DNA of 64,000 nucleotides from NCBI RefSeq assembly GCF_023913755.1, contig NZ_JAMXBJ010000038.1:1-64000 (forward strand), read 5' to 3'. Below the pieces are notes generated by a model. The model was not told where the DNA came from, searched no databases, and saw only the letters and a program-made list of their open reading frames with translations. The position numbers were made by a program, and so were the translations under genes. Source of the stretch: Pseudarthrobacter cellobiosi. Its GTDB lineage: Bacteria > Actinomycetota > Actinomycetes > Actinomycetales > Micrococcaceae. This document shows positions 8,012-16,878 of this stretch, in pieces; within the stretch, counting starts at the first letter, position 1; every line of letters starts with the position of its first letter.

Positions 8012-10718
8012 CGGCCACGCTGCCAAACCGGGAACGCCATATCGACTGCTCACTGGCCGGCGTGAACCGCTGGACCGGATCTGCAACATCATTCGCAGCC
8101 GCACGAGCCAGGCCGTGTTCCTCATGGCGGGCCCGGGCATCGGGAAGTCAACTCTGACCGAGGCCATCACCGAGCGGCTTTCCCAGGAGATGATCATTGT
8201 TCAGATCCATGGAAGTTCGTCGCTGTCCGGCGTTCCCTTTGGAGTTTTGGCGCCCTACACGGCGGAGCTGACGGCCGAAGACTCCGTGTCTCCGGTGGCT
8301 GTGCTGCGGTCCGTGTGGAGGTACTTTGAGAAGCTGAAAGCCGGCAAGGATACCCCGTTGCTTCTGGTGATGGATGACGCCCATCACCTGGACGAGGCAA
8401 CGGCCAGCATCGTGGCCGACATGATCTCCGCCGGCTGGGCCACCGTGCTTGCTGCCGGCAGGCCGCGGCCCGGGCTGCCCCAGCCGCTCGCGCAACTCTG
8501 GTATGACGGCCTGGCTGACCGTGTGGATCTCCGTCCCATGAACCGGGAGCAGATCGAGGAAGTCCTCTCTCACGCACTTGATGGTACAGTCCCGTCCGGA
8601 ACCATCGACACTATCTGGAGCACGTCAGGCGGAAATCCGCGGATTCTTGACGCCTTGCTGCACGATGCCGCAGAGCGGGGCGAACTCGCAAAGCGGAACG
8701 GGATCTGGATGCTGCTGGGCCCCTTGCCTGCCGACGGACCCAGGCTCACCGAGGTGGTGGTGAAGGACATGCTCCGGCGCAGCCCGGAAGAGCAGGAAGT
8801 ACTGAAACTTGTCGCCCTCGCCGGGCCCGTGAGCCGGAAGGTGATCGAGGACATTTTTGGCGCCGAAGTGGTGCGCACGCTGCTGGACCAGCAGATGATG
8901 GTGGAAAGTTCCGGCGTCCCAGCCGATCTCCGGATCTGGAACTCCGTGTTCGGTGAGGCGCTCCGCACCAGTATCTCGGTGTCCCGGAGCCTGCAGCTGC
9001 TTGAAAAGATCCGGGATCAGCTGGGAACCGCTCCCGAAGGGTCAGAAGGCAGCATGAGGGCCGTGGAATGGGCCCTCGAATGTGGATTGAAAATATCCGA
9101 TCCCGAATTGCTTGAAGCGGCCGGCACCGCCTTGGTCCACTCCCGGAACCGGAGCAGCCGGACGATGGCGGCGAAGGTCGCGGACCCGGACCTCGTGCCG
9201 CAAGCACAGGCTGTCCAGGCACGGGCCTTGTTCAATGAAGGCGACTTTGTGGGTGCGGCCAAGCTCCTGGACGGATGCTGGCTGCAGCTGGGGAACGGCG
9301 CCTGGGCTGTTCCGGTCCTGATGCTCAGGGCCATGGCCCACCAGGCACTGGGAACGCCGCTGTCAGTATTCGCAGCCGATTCCCGCGAAGCGCTTCAGCG
9401 TTCAGGCGCCATGACGGCTTGCCCGGATGCTGTGCCGCCGAATTCCCAAGCGACAGCCGGTGCGACGGCCGGGCCCTGGCAGGAGCGCTTATTCCGTCTT
9501 TTGGAACTTTGCGAGGCAGGCAACCACCAGGCCTTGGAGGCCGAGGTCCAGGAACTTCGGAGCAGCCGCGCCGGCGATGCCACGGACGACGCCCTGCGTG
9601 CTGTGGGCCTGGCGCTGCTGGCCCATTCGCTCGCCTCGGCCGGACGTGCCGTCCAGGGGCTGGATACCGCATTGCTGGCAGTCTCGGAACTTCCCTCCCT
9701 GCAGGGTGGCGTGTTCTTCTTCAATGAATTTGTCCTTGGCCGCCTGGTGGCAGATTACCTGGCCATGGGGGAGTGGGACTTGGCGGAAGGGGAGTTGGCG
9801 AACTATGCTGCCGGACAGCCGCGGGGTGTCGCATATTTCGGCGGCAGCCTCGAGGTGCTCCGTGGCTACTCGCTGCTGCGGCAGGGGCGGATGGAACGCG
9901 CCTACCAAACGCTGTTGCCGGCGGTGGAGACCTTGAGGCTCAACGATCCGCTGCAGATGTTCCGGTTTGGTTCCGGGCTGGCGTTTTATGTAGCGGCGAG
10001 ACTCGGTGACGCCGCCCAGGCCGGCCGGCTTGAGCTGGATTACAAGGATTCACCGCAGGGCTCCACCGGCTACGGACTCCTTGCAAAGGCGTACGCCGCA
10101 GCAGCATCCGAGTATGTGGCGCATGACGGAAAAGGCTTGGCGTCCCTCCACACACTGGCCACCACGCCCGAGGTGACCACCCGGGCCGGGACACTCCTGG
10201 AACTCTTGGCTCTCTGCTGGGACCTGGGCGATCATTCCGTGATCCCTTTGGTCCACTCACTGGCGGGGAGCGTTGAAGGCCGCTGGGCCGCGGCAATGTT
10301 CACCTTGGCGGGGCATTGGGAGTCCGCGGACGCAGATTCCATCATGGAAACGGCAGCCATGCTTGAAGGCGCGGGATTCGTGAACCTTGCGCGGGAAGCC
10401 TACGCGCGGTCGAGCACCGTCCTGGAGAGCTCCGGCGAGCGTCGGCGGGCCCGTCAGGCGGTGGCCCTGCGGGAGAAGTGTGACCACGAACTGGGCGAGC
10501 GGTTCCGGGAAGGCCACTTCATCGCCGCAGCACCCAGCGTGCACCTCACCCGCCGGGAACAGGACATCGTAGAGCTCGCTGTGCAAGGTCTCACCGACCG
10601 GGAGATCGCACAAAGGCTCATGGTGTCCGTGCGTACTGTGGAGGGCCACCTTTACCGGACGTACGTCAAACTCGGCGTGCGGAGCCGCGACGAACTGGCT
10701 TCAGCCCTTCCGCACTAG
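7998..10718 (+). CDS. large ATP-binding LuxR family regulator (second of a pair), probable CTG start
   Basis: The protein has a P-loop GPGIGKST, a Walker B LLLVMDDAHHLDE, a long helical repeat region and a C-terminal LuxR HTH (LTRREQDIVELAVQG...SVRTVEGHLYRTY). The first ordinary start is the GTG at 8115, only six codons before the P-loop, and it has no good ribosome binding site. The frame stays open back to a TGA at 7995-7997 and encodes a sensible domain start (LLTGRREPLDRICNIIRS). A CTG at 7998, five bases after AGGGGTGA (7985-7992), would give 906 residues and overlap the preceding gene by 14 bp. If that is wrong, the CDS starts at 8115. A paralogue of its neighbour and probably co-regulated with it. 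Confidence 0.8.
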   Translation: MDSSNGHAAKPGTPYRLLTGRREPLDRICNIIRSRTSQAVFLMAGPGIGKSTLTEAITERLSQEMIIVQIHGSSSLSGVPFGVLAPYTAELTAEDSVSPVAVLRSVWRYFEKLKAGKDTPLLLVMDDAHHLDEATASIVADMISAGWATVLAAGRPRPGLPQPLAQLWYDGLADRVDLRPMNREQIEEVLSHALDGTVPSGTIDTIWSTSGGNPRILDALLHDAAERGELAKRNGIWMLLGPLPADGPRLTEVVVKDMLRRSPEEQEVLKLVALAGPVSRKVIEDIFGAEVVRTLLDQQMMVESSGVPADLRIWNSVFGEALRTSISVSRSLQLLEKIRDQLGTAPEGSEGSMRAVEWALECGLKISDPELLEAAGTALVHSRNRSSRTMAAKVADPDLVPQAQAVQARALFNEGDFVGAAKLLDGCWLQLGNGAWAVPVLMLRAMAHQALGTPLSVFAADSREALQRSGAMTACPDAVPPNSQATAGATAGPWQERLFRLLELCEAGNHQALEAEVQELRSSRAGDATDDALRAVGLALLAHSLASAGRAVQGLDTALLAVSELPSLQGGVFFFNEFVLGRLVADYLAMGEWDLAEGELANYAAGQPRGVAYFGGSLEVLRGYSLLRQGRMERAYQTLLPAVETLRLNDPLQMFRFGSGLAFYVAARLGDAAQAGRLELDYKDSPQGSTGYGLLAKAYAAAASEYVAHDGKGLASLHTLATTPEVTTRAGTLLELLALCWDLGDHSVIPLVHSLAGSVEGRWAAAMFTLAGHWESADADSIMETAAMLEGAGFVNLAREAYARSSTVLESSGERRRARQAVALREKCDHELGERFREGHFIAAAPSVHLTRREQDIVELAVQGLTDREIAQRLMVSVRTVEGHLYRTYVKLGVRSRDELASALPH

Positions 10719-10727
10719 GCCTGCCTG

Positions 10728-10796
10728 CGGACGCCATGCGTCCGGGACCCTGCGTACGGACGCCATGCGTCCGGGACCCTGCGTACGGACGTCCGG
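10728..10796. repeat. tandem 29-bp repeat, each unit with a hairpin
   Basis: Two identical 29-bp units lie at 10728-10756 and 10757-10785, with a partial third copy to 10796. Each unit contains the 6-bp inverted repeat GGACGC-CAT-GCGTCC. It begins ten bases after the stop of the second LuxR gene, so it may act as a doubled terminator; the exact duplication suggests recent slippage. Confidence 0.8.
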
Positions 10797-10970
10797 AAAC
10801 GCGTAGCCCTGGCCCAAAAAAGTAGAGTACTGCCTACTCGTGTGCTGAGCTTCAGCATGCGATTGACTTAGTGCGGCAGGAAAACACGGAGCCAAAACCG
10901 CGGTCCGGCCAACGGACTTTCAGGCCTCTTTTTGAAGCAAATTTCCGGCCCCTGGGGCTGGATCGAAGCG
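10797..10970. other. non-coding stretch with two inverted repeats
   Basis: No credible gene is seen. TGCTGA-GCT-TCAGCA and, just before it, AGTAG...CTACT are inverted repeats near 10818-10860 and could be operator sites. The rest shows no recognisable element. Confidence 0.4.
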
Positions 10971-11091
10971 GGGCCGGCGACGTCAGAGTCTTCTGAGACC
11001 GAGACTCTCCCCCCAGCCGTCGCCGGCCCTCACCTCCGCGGGCTGAAGCCCGGAGCTGCTGTGGCGGTTGCCCATCGGGCCGCCGCCACAG
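10971..11091 (+). promoter_or_regulatory. three strong hairpins upstream of sufS
   Basis: A perfect 12-bp stem pairs GGGCCGGCGACG (10971-10982) with CGTCGCCGGCCC (11018-11029) and encloses an inner AGAGTC/GACTCT pairing (10985-10990 with 11003-11008). A short GGGC-TGAA-GCCC hairpin follows at 11040-11051. A third stem pairs CTGTGGCGG (11059-11067) with CCGCCACAG (11083-11091). The last ends 54 bp before the sufS start. Either the first is a terminator or the series is a structured 5 prime leader. Confidence 0.5.
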
Positions 11092-11144
11092 TGGTGTTGT
11101 GGGACAATTGAGTGTCAATCCATTGGCATCTCAAGGAGTTAGCT

Positions 11145-12470
11145 TTGGCCCTAGTATCAACGCCTGCCACGCTGGAACGCGCAGTGCCCGCCATGGATAA
11201 CGCCGAAGTCCTCAGGATTCGAAACGACTTCCCCGTCCTTGGCCAGCTGGTGAACGGCCAGCCCCTGGTGTACCTCGATTCGGGCGCCACCTCGCAAAAC
11301 CCGCTGAGTGTCATCGAAGCTGAGCAGGAGTTTTACGAACAGCGCAACGCTGCGGTGCACCGCGGTGCCCACTATCTTGCCGTGGAAGCCACAGAGGTTT
11401 TCGAAGATGCCCGCCAGACCATAGCGGACTTCATCGGTGCCGATTACGCGGAAACGGTGTGGACCTCCAACGCCACCGAAGGCCTGAACCTGGTCAGCTA
11501 CGCACTGTCCAACGCCGCGCTGTGGGCCGCGCAGGGGCGCGGTGACGCCCGGCTCAAAGACCTCGCAGTGGGCCCGGGTGACCAGATCGTGGTAACCGAA
11601 ATGGAGCACCACGCCAACCTCATCCCTTGGCAGGAACTGGCGTTCCGCACCGGCGCCACGTTGCGCTATATCCCCATCGACGACGCCGGTGCCCTGCGGC
11701 TGGATATTGCGGCCGAGATCCTGGGAAGCAAAACTAAGGTTCTGGCGTTCACCCACGCCTCCAACGTGTTGGGCACAATTAATCCCGTACAGGAACTGGT
11801 TGCGCTGGGGCGGCAGGCCGGAGCCCTCGTGGTCCTGGACGCCTGCCAGTCAGCACCGCACCTGCCGTTGAACGTCAAGGAGCTTGACGTCGACTTCGCC
11901 GTGTTCTCCGGCCACAAGATGCTGGCGCCTACCGGAATCGGGGTCCTCTACGGCAAGCAGGACCTCCTGGACGTGCTTCCGCCGTTCCTCACGGGCGGTT
12001 CCATGATCACCACGGTGACCATGGAACGGGCCGAGTACCTGCCAGCGCCGCAGCGCTTCGAGGCCGGCACCCAGCGCATCTCGCAGGCCGTTGCCCTGGC
12101 CGCCGCAGCCAACTACCTCACGGAAACCGGCCTCGACCGCGTGCACCGCTGGGAAGCGGAGCTCGGTCAGCGGATGGTGGCGGGGCTGGAGTCCATTCCC
12201 GGCATCCGCGTGCTGGGGCCCGCCGCCGGACAGGAACGGATCGGCCTTGCCGCATTCCACGTCGACGGTGTGCACGCGCACGACGTCGGGCAATTCCTGG
12301 ATTCCCGGGGCATCGCCGTCCGCGTGGGTCACCATTGCGCCCAGCCGCTGCACCGCCGCTTGGGCCTGACCGCAACCACCAGGGCAAGCGCCTACTTGTA
12401 CAACACCACCGACGACGTCGATGCCTTCCTGCAAGCCGTCGCCGGGGTCCGTTCCTACTTCCGCGTCTAG
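11145..12470 (+). CDS. sufS: SufS-type cysteine desulfurase
   Basis: A 441-residue PLP enzyme that takes sulfur from cysteine for Fe-S cluster assembly. The lysine that holds PLP lies in FAVFSGHKMLAPTGIG, and the catalytic cysteine in RVGHHCAQPLHRR near the C-terminus, both typical of group II (SufS) enzymes. The TTG at 11145 is chosen because AAGGAG lies six bases upstream; an ATG-free extension to 11112 lacks a site. It is followed 24 bp later by sufU, its usual sulfur acceptor. The upstream leader is unusually rich in hairpins. A suf scaffold operon (sufB, D, C) is not in this window. Confidence 0.93.
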   Translation: MALVSTPATLERAVPAMDNAEVLRIRNDFPVLGQLVNGQPLVYLDSGATSQNPLSVIEAEQEFYEQRNAAVHRGAHYLAVEATEVFEDARQTIADFIGADYAETVWTSNATEGLNLVSYALSNAALWAAQGRGDARLKDLAVGPGDQIVVTEMEHHANLIPWQELAFRTGATLRYIPIDDAGALRLDIAAEILGSKTKVLAFTHASNVLGTINPVQELVALGRQAGALVVLDACQSAPHLPLNVKELDVDFAVFSGHKMLAPTGIGVLYGKQDLLDVLPPFLTGGSMITTVTMERAEYLPAPQRFEAGTQRISQAVALAAAANYLTETGLDRVHRWEAELGQRMVAGLESIPGIRVLGPAAGQERIGLAAFHVDGVHAHDVGQFLDSRGIAVRVGHHCAQPLHRRLGLTATTRASAYLYNTTDDVDAFLQAVAGVRSYFRV

Positions 12471-12494
12471 CGCGATCACCGAAGGTACACCACC

Positions 12495-12944
12495 ATGAGC
12501 CTTGACCAGCTGTATCAGCAGATCATCCTTGACCATTCCAAAGCCCGTCACGGCAGCGGGCTGGCAGGCATCGCCGCGCCGGCGGGGGCGTCCACGGGCC
12601 AGTCCCACCAGCTCAACCCGGTCTGCGGCGACGAAGTGACCCTGCGGGTGGCTGTGGAAGACGGCAAGGTGGCGCAGATCTCCTGGGACGGCGAAGGGTG
12701 TTCCATCTCGATGGCATCGGCGTCGGTCCTCAGCGAACTCGCGGAGGGGATGACCGTGGACGAGCTCCACGCCGTCATTGGCAACTTCCGCGAAGTGCTC
12801 CGCTCGCGCGGGAAGATCCACGCCGATCCCGAGATCCTGGGCGACGCCGCGGCTTTCGAGGGTGTGGCCCGCTACGCCGCGCGCGTTAAGTGCGCCATGA
12901 TTTCCTGGGTGGCCGCCGAGGACGCCCTGAACCAGGCAGCCTAG
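12495..12944 (+). CDS. sufU: SufU-type Fe-S assembly sulfurtransfer protein
   Basis: A 149-residue zinc protein that accepts persulfide sulfur from SufS. The three conserved cysteines are visible in NPVCGDEV, GEGCSIS and VKCAMISW, with the aspartate of CGDE as the fourth metal ligand. The spacing between the first two cysteines is the extended SufU type, not IscU. The ATG lies 24 bp after sufS and the two probably form an operon. It converges on nhaA, 44 bp away; the gap is GC-rich and shows no perfect hairpin. Confidence 0.94.
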   Translation: MSLDQLYQQIILDHSKARHGSGLAGIAAPAGASTGQSHQLNPVCGDEVTLRVAVEDGKVAQISWDGEGCSISMASASVLSELAEGMTVDELHAVIGNFREVLRSRGKIHADPEILGDAAAFEGVARYAARVKCAMISWVAAEDALNQAA

Positions 12945-12988
12945 GCCCGCACGGGCCGAAGCCGGGCCGAGGCCGGTCCGCGCCGCTG

Positions 12989-14302
12989 TCAGCCCCGGTG
13001 CTCGAAAACGTCCGGGATGCCGTCGCCGTCAGCATCATGCCGTTCCGCAAGTTCCACTGCGCGGTAATGCCGGTTCCGCAGCCGGAGCACCACGGTGGCG
13101 AGCAGGGCGGCAACCAGTGATCCGGTGAGGATGGCCACCTTCGCGTGGTCATCGTAGGCCGAACCCGCACCGAAGCTCAGCTCGGCGATCAGCAGCGACA
13201 CCGTGAAGCCCACTCCGGCCAAAATCGCAAGGCCGGCAACATCGATCCAGGCCAGGCCGTCGTCGAGCTTTGCCCTGGTGGTCTTAGTGATCAGGTAGGT
13301 AGTACCGAACACGCCAATCGTTTTGCCGGCCACCAAGGCAGCCACAATTCCCACCGCCACGGGATCCGCCAGGGCCGACCGAAAGCCGTCGAGGCCGCCC
13401 ACGGCAACTCCGGCGGAAAAGAAGGCGAAGACCGGGACGGCGAAACCTGCCGAAAGCGGGCGGAGCCGGTGTTCCAGGGACTCAGCCATACCGGAACCCG
13501 CCTCACCACGTTTCCGCGACGCCAGTACCGGCACGGCAAAAGCGAGCAGCACACCGGCCACCGTGGCGTGGATACCGGAAGCGTGCACGAGTCCCCAGGT
13601 GGCGGCGGCCAGCGGCAGCAACAGGTACCAGCTACGGATCCTCCTCTGGGCCAGCAGGGTAAACAGCCCCAGCGGAACCAGTGCCGCTAACAGGAAGAGC
13701 GGCTGCAGTCCGGACGAGTAGAAGAAGGCGATGATGCCGATGGCCAGCAGGTCATCCACTACGGCCAAGGTGAGCAGGAAGGTCCGGAGGGCCGCAGGCA
13801 GGTGGGTGTTGATGACGGCCAGCACGGCCAGGGCAAAGGCGATATCGGTGGCTGTGGGAATGGCCCAGCCCCGCAGGCTCTCGGCGTCCTGGCCCAGGTT
13901 CACCAGCGTGTAGATCAGGGCCGGAACTGCCACGCCGCCCACGGCCGCGGCCACCGGAACCACCGCCTTGGACACTTTGCGGAGTTCACCGGAGACAAAC
14001 TCCCGCTTGAGTTCCAGGCCGGCCAGGAAGAAAAAGATGGCCAGGAGGCCGTCCGACGCCCAATGCCCCAGAGAGAGCCGGAGGTGCCAGGGCTCATAGC
14101 CGATTTTCAGGTCACGCAGCGCGAAGTAGCCCTCAGCCGCCGGCGAGTTGGCCCAGATGAGGGCCGCGGCTGTGGCCAGCAAAAGGAGGGCACCGCCGGC
14201 TGTTTCCAGCCTGAGGATCTCTGAGATCCGCAGGAATTCGGGGTAGCTTGAGCGGCTGAGGACTCTGGCAGCGAAGGCGGGGCGGGATGGGCGCTTGGCC
14301 AT
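12989..14302 (-). CDS. nhaA: Na+/H+ antiporter NhaA with a calcium-loop-like tail
   Basis: A 437-residue inner-membrane antiporter with about 11-12 hydrophobic segments. The transport aspartate pair lies in [10 protein letters not shown], and [13 protein letters not shown] is the conserved segment before it. AGGAG precedes the ATG at 14302 by seven bases. After the last membrane segment the protein ends in [18 protein letters not shown], which fits the DxDxDGxxDxxE pattern of calcium-binding thrombospondin type 3 or EF-hand-like loops; that is not part of canonical NhaA. It stands alone on the minus strand. Confidence 0.95.
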   Translation of the reverse strand: MAKRPSRPAFAARVLSRSSYPEFLRISEILRLETAGGALLLLATAAALIWANSPAAEGYFALRDLKIGYEPWHLRLSLGHWASDGLLAIFFFLAGLELKREFVSGELRKVSKAVVPVAAAVGGVAVPALIYTLVNLGQDAESLRGWAIPTATDIAFALAVLAVINTHLPAALRTFLLTLAVVDDLLAIGIIAFFYSSGLQPLFLLAALVPLGLFTLLAQRRIRSWYLLLPLAAATWGLVHASGIHATVAGVLLAFAVPVLASRKRGEAGSGMAESLEHRLRPLSAGFAVPVFAFFSAGVAVGGLDGFRSALADPVAVGIVAALVAGKTIGVFGTTYLITKTTRAKLDDGLAWIDVAGLAILAGVGFTVSLLIAELSFGAGSAYDDHAKVAILTGSLVAALLATVVLRLRNRHYRAVELAERHDADGDGIPDVFEHRG

Positions 14303-14373
14303 GGGTGGCTCCTGGAATTAAGGGGTCGGCAAAACTGTTGCCGACCAGACTTCCCGGCGCACCTGTGTCCAGC

Positions 14374-14595
14374 CTACCGGAGCAGGCCCATAACCCCGAT
14401 CATGGCAGTGGCAGCTCCCAGCACCAGCGAGATGCTGACCAGCACCACGTGGACGGTGAGGAACTTTGTGGCCTTGCCGGCGGCGTCCCGCGCCCTGGGA
14501 TCCTTCATCACGCGGCGCAGGAACTGCGGCCAGACCACCAGGGACCAGAGGCCGGCGATGATCAGGACCACGCCCGCCAACAGGGGGAGCTGCAT
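14374..14595 (-). CDS. small SCO4848-like membrane protein
   Basis: A 73-residue protein with two hydrophobic segments (about 5-22 and 48-70) separated by a charged loop. Length, the WSLVVWPQF motif in helix one and the helix layout resemble the actinobacterial SCO4848 family of unknown function. It starts four bases after the DUF2505 gene stop, so it is the last gene of a three-gene unit. No function is proposed. Confidence 0.75.
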   Translation of the reverse strand: MQLPLLAGVVLIIAGLWSLVVWPQFLRRVMKDPRARDAAGKATKFLTVHVVLVSISLVLGAATAMIGVMGLLR

Positions 14596-14599
14596 GGCC

Positions 14600-15097
14600 T
14601 TAGTGGCTTTCGAGCCAGGCCTGGGCCTGCTGTGACTGGATGTTCAAGGCCTTGGCCACCATGGGCTCAGCTGCCTCGGCGATCTTGCCGCCCAGGAACG
14701 GGACGGAGGAGGTCACGTTGCCTTCGAGTTCAATGCGCGTGCTGCCGCCCTCCGCGACGAGCCGCTGGACCGCGGTCACATCAAGGGGGGCGCCGGCGAT
14801 CTTCAGCGTGATGTTGCTCTGGCGGGAACCGTCGGCCGCCGGGGCGTCCCAGTTCTCCACCTGCGTCACAGTGAGCTTTTCGCCCACGAACTTACGGGCG
14901 ATCTCCGGCAGCCGGGTGGTGGGCAGCGTGCGGACCGAGGTGGTGCTGAATACTCCGTCAACGTCTCCGGCCACCTCGAAGGATTCAAGTGTGCCGCCAA
15001 CGAATTGGCTCGTGTGCCGCTGGAAGTCCTCGTTGATGAAGACGGCAGCGACGCTGTCGACGGCGTGCGGAAGGGTAGTGGTTGCACTCAGTGCCAT
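14600..15097 (-). CDS. DUF2505 domain protein
   Basis: A 165-residue cytoplasmic protein of the DUF2505 family, whose fold resembles START/SRPBCC lipid-binding domains. Family-like stretches are MALSATTTLPHAVDSVAAVF at the start, VTQVENW in the middle, and SVPFLGGKIAEAAEPMVAKAL at the end. The start at 15097 is preceded by GGAGGACCC; an upstream in-frame extension to 15142 lacks a site. It lies between an NAD(P)-binding oxidoreductase-like gene and a small membrane protein. Confidence 0.85.
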   Translation of the reverse strand: MALSATTTLPHAVDSVAAVFINEDFQRHTSQFVGGTLESFEVAGDVDGVFSTTSVRTLPTTRLPEIARKFVGEKLTVTQVENWDAPAADGSRQSNITLKIAGAPLDVTAVQRLVAEGGSTRIELEGNVTSSVPFLGGKIAEAAEPMVAKALNIQSQQAQAWLESH

Positions 15098-15145
15098 GGG
15101 TCCTCCAGTGATGTGTAGGTCAGAACGCTTTTTGCTCCCCACATC

Positions 15146-16699
15146 CTACGGGGAGCCCTGCGTGTTGTTGGAACCGGCCTCCGCGCTGTCGGCGCCGGCG
15201 ATTTTCTGCGCCGCCGTGGTGATGTTCCGTGCCATCGCCGGAAATATGAGGCTGTGGAAGGGCAGCACGGCAAGCCAGTAGAGCTTTCCGCTGAGGCCCT
15301 TGGGGAAGAAAATGGCCCGCTGCCGGTAGCGGCTGCCCGTCCCGTCAGGTTCGACGGACAGTTCAAGCCAGGCCCGTCCGGGGGCGCGCATCTCCGCGCG
15401 GAGGCGCAACAGTTTTCCGCGCTCGATCCGTTCCACGCGCCACCAGTCCACCACTTCGCCCGAGGCCAGGGTGCCGGGGTGCCTTCGTCCCCGCAGCAGG
15501 CCCGCGCCGCCGGTGAGCTTGTCCAGCCAGCCACGTACCCGCCATGCCAGCGGCAGGGAATACCAGCCGTTCCGGCCGCCGATACCTTCGATGATGGTCC
15601 ACACGTGGGCGGGATCAACATCGCCGTGGAAGGTCCGCTCATCGACGTAGACCGTGTGGCCTGCCCAGTCCGGATCGCTGGGCAACGGATCGGCGTCGGC
15701 CCCGGCATTTGACCACGTGGTTTCCACCTGGCCGTCACGCTCCCTGCCCAGGGCGAGGGCAACGGCCCGCCGGTACGGGGTCAGGCCGCCCGCCGGAACC
15801 GGGATATGGGCGTCGATGTCGTGCTCGCGGGACACGGCATCGTGCTGCAGCGACTCGACGAGCGGGAGCGACATGGACAGCGGGATGGGCGTGGTCAGGG
15901 CCACCCACACGCCGGCGAGCCTCGGGGCGGGAATGGGCAGAGCCAGCACCACCCGGTACGGCAGCCCGGCCTCGGCGGCGTATTCCTTCATCATGCCCGC
16001 GTAGCTCAGGACCTGCCGGCAGCCGATGTCGAAGGTGCGGTTGACGGGCCCGTCCAAGGATGCGGCGCCCACAAGGTAGTGCAGCACGTCCCTGACGGCG
16101 ATCGCCTCGATCTTGTTGCGCACCCAGCTCGGGGCCGGCATCAGCGGAAGCGTTTCGGACAGGTGGCGGATCATTTCGAAGGACGCGGACCCGGAACCGA
16201 TCACCACCCCGGCCTGGAAGACCACCGAGTCCACCGCGCTGTCCAGGAACACCTTTCCCACGGCTTCCCGGGACCGCATGTGGGTGGACAGTTCCACGTC
16301 GGCCGGGTGCAGGCCGCCCAGGTAGACGATCCGGCCTACGCCGGCCGCGGCGGCAGCTGTGGCGGCCGTTTCCGCCATGGCCTTTTCCTTGGACTCGAAG
16401 CCGGCGCCGGAAGCCATGGAGTGGACGAGGTAGTAGAGCACGTCGACGCCGGCCAGCGCCTGCTCCAGGGCTCCGCCGTCGTCGAGACTGCTCTCGATGA
16501 CCTCAACCTTGCCCAGCCACGGCACGCCGGCGATCTTTGCCGGGGTCCTGACCAGGACCCTGACGGTATGCCCGGCTTCCAGCAGTCGGGGGACCAGGCG
16601 GCCGCCGATGTAGCCGGTGGCGCCGGTCACCAGGACGGTTCGCGCCGTCCCCGGTGCCACGGTGGTGGGAGTGTCGCTCGGACTATTGCTATCGCTCAC
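15146..16699 (-). CDS. NAD(P)-binding epimerase-like protein with DUF2867 domain
   Basis: A 517-residue protein. An atypical short-chain/NmrA-like Rossmann domain occupies about residues 25-310 (VLVTGATGYIGGRL, VRVLVRTPAK, VYLGGLHP). A DUF2867 domain follows (about 340-490, with WSLPLAWRVRGWLDKLTGG-like content and a Trp-rich core). The fusion is common in actinobacteria and the substrate is unknown. The GTG at 16699 has GAGGAG six bases upstream. It is the first gene of the unit with DUF2505 and SCO4848-like genes and is divergent from mfd. Confidence 0.85.
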   Translation of the reverse strand: MSDSNSPSDTPTTVAPGTARTVLVTGATGYIGGRLVPRLLEAGHTVRVLVRTPAKIAGVPWLGKVEVIESSLDDGGALEQALAGVDVLYYLVHSMASGAGFESKEKAMAETAATAAAAAGVGRIVYLGGLHPADVELSTHMRSREAVGKVFLDSAVDSVVFQAGVVIGSGSASFEMIRHLSETLPLMPAPSWVRNKIEAIAVRDVLHYLVGAASLDGPVNRTFDIGCRQVLSYAGMMKEYAAEAGLPYRVVLALPIPAPRLAGVWVALTTPIPLSMSLPLVESLQHDAVSREHDIDAHIPVPAGGLTPYRRAVALALGRERDGQVETTWSNAGADADPLPSDPDWAGHTVYVDERTFHGDVDPAHVWTIIEGIGGRNGWYSLPLAWRVRGWLDKLTGGAGLLRGRRHPGTLASGEVVDWWRVERIERGKLLRLRAEMRAPGRAWLELSVEPDGTGSRYRQRAIFFPKGLSGKLYWLAVLPFHSLIFPAMARNITTAAQKIAGADSAEAGSNNTQGSP

Positions 16700-16878
16700 T
16701 GAAAGCTCCTCAGGCCGGCCAGGCGGAGGCGCGCAATAGGCGCGCTTCCTCAGCAAGCTTAGCAACGGGGTGCCCGGCGGGCCCCGGGGCAGGGGTAGGC
16801 TGGGATGACCCGGGATTCGAAGTGAATTTCGGGCTTTCGTGTTGCCTGCGATCCCATGAACCCACAGGAGTTTCCGCC

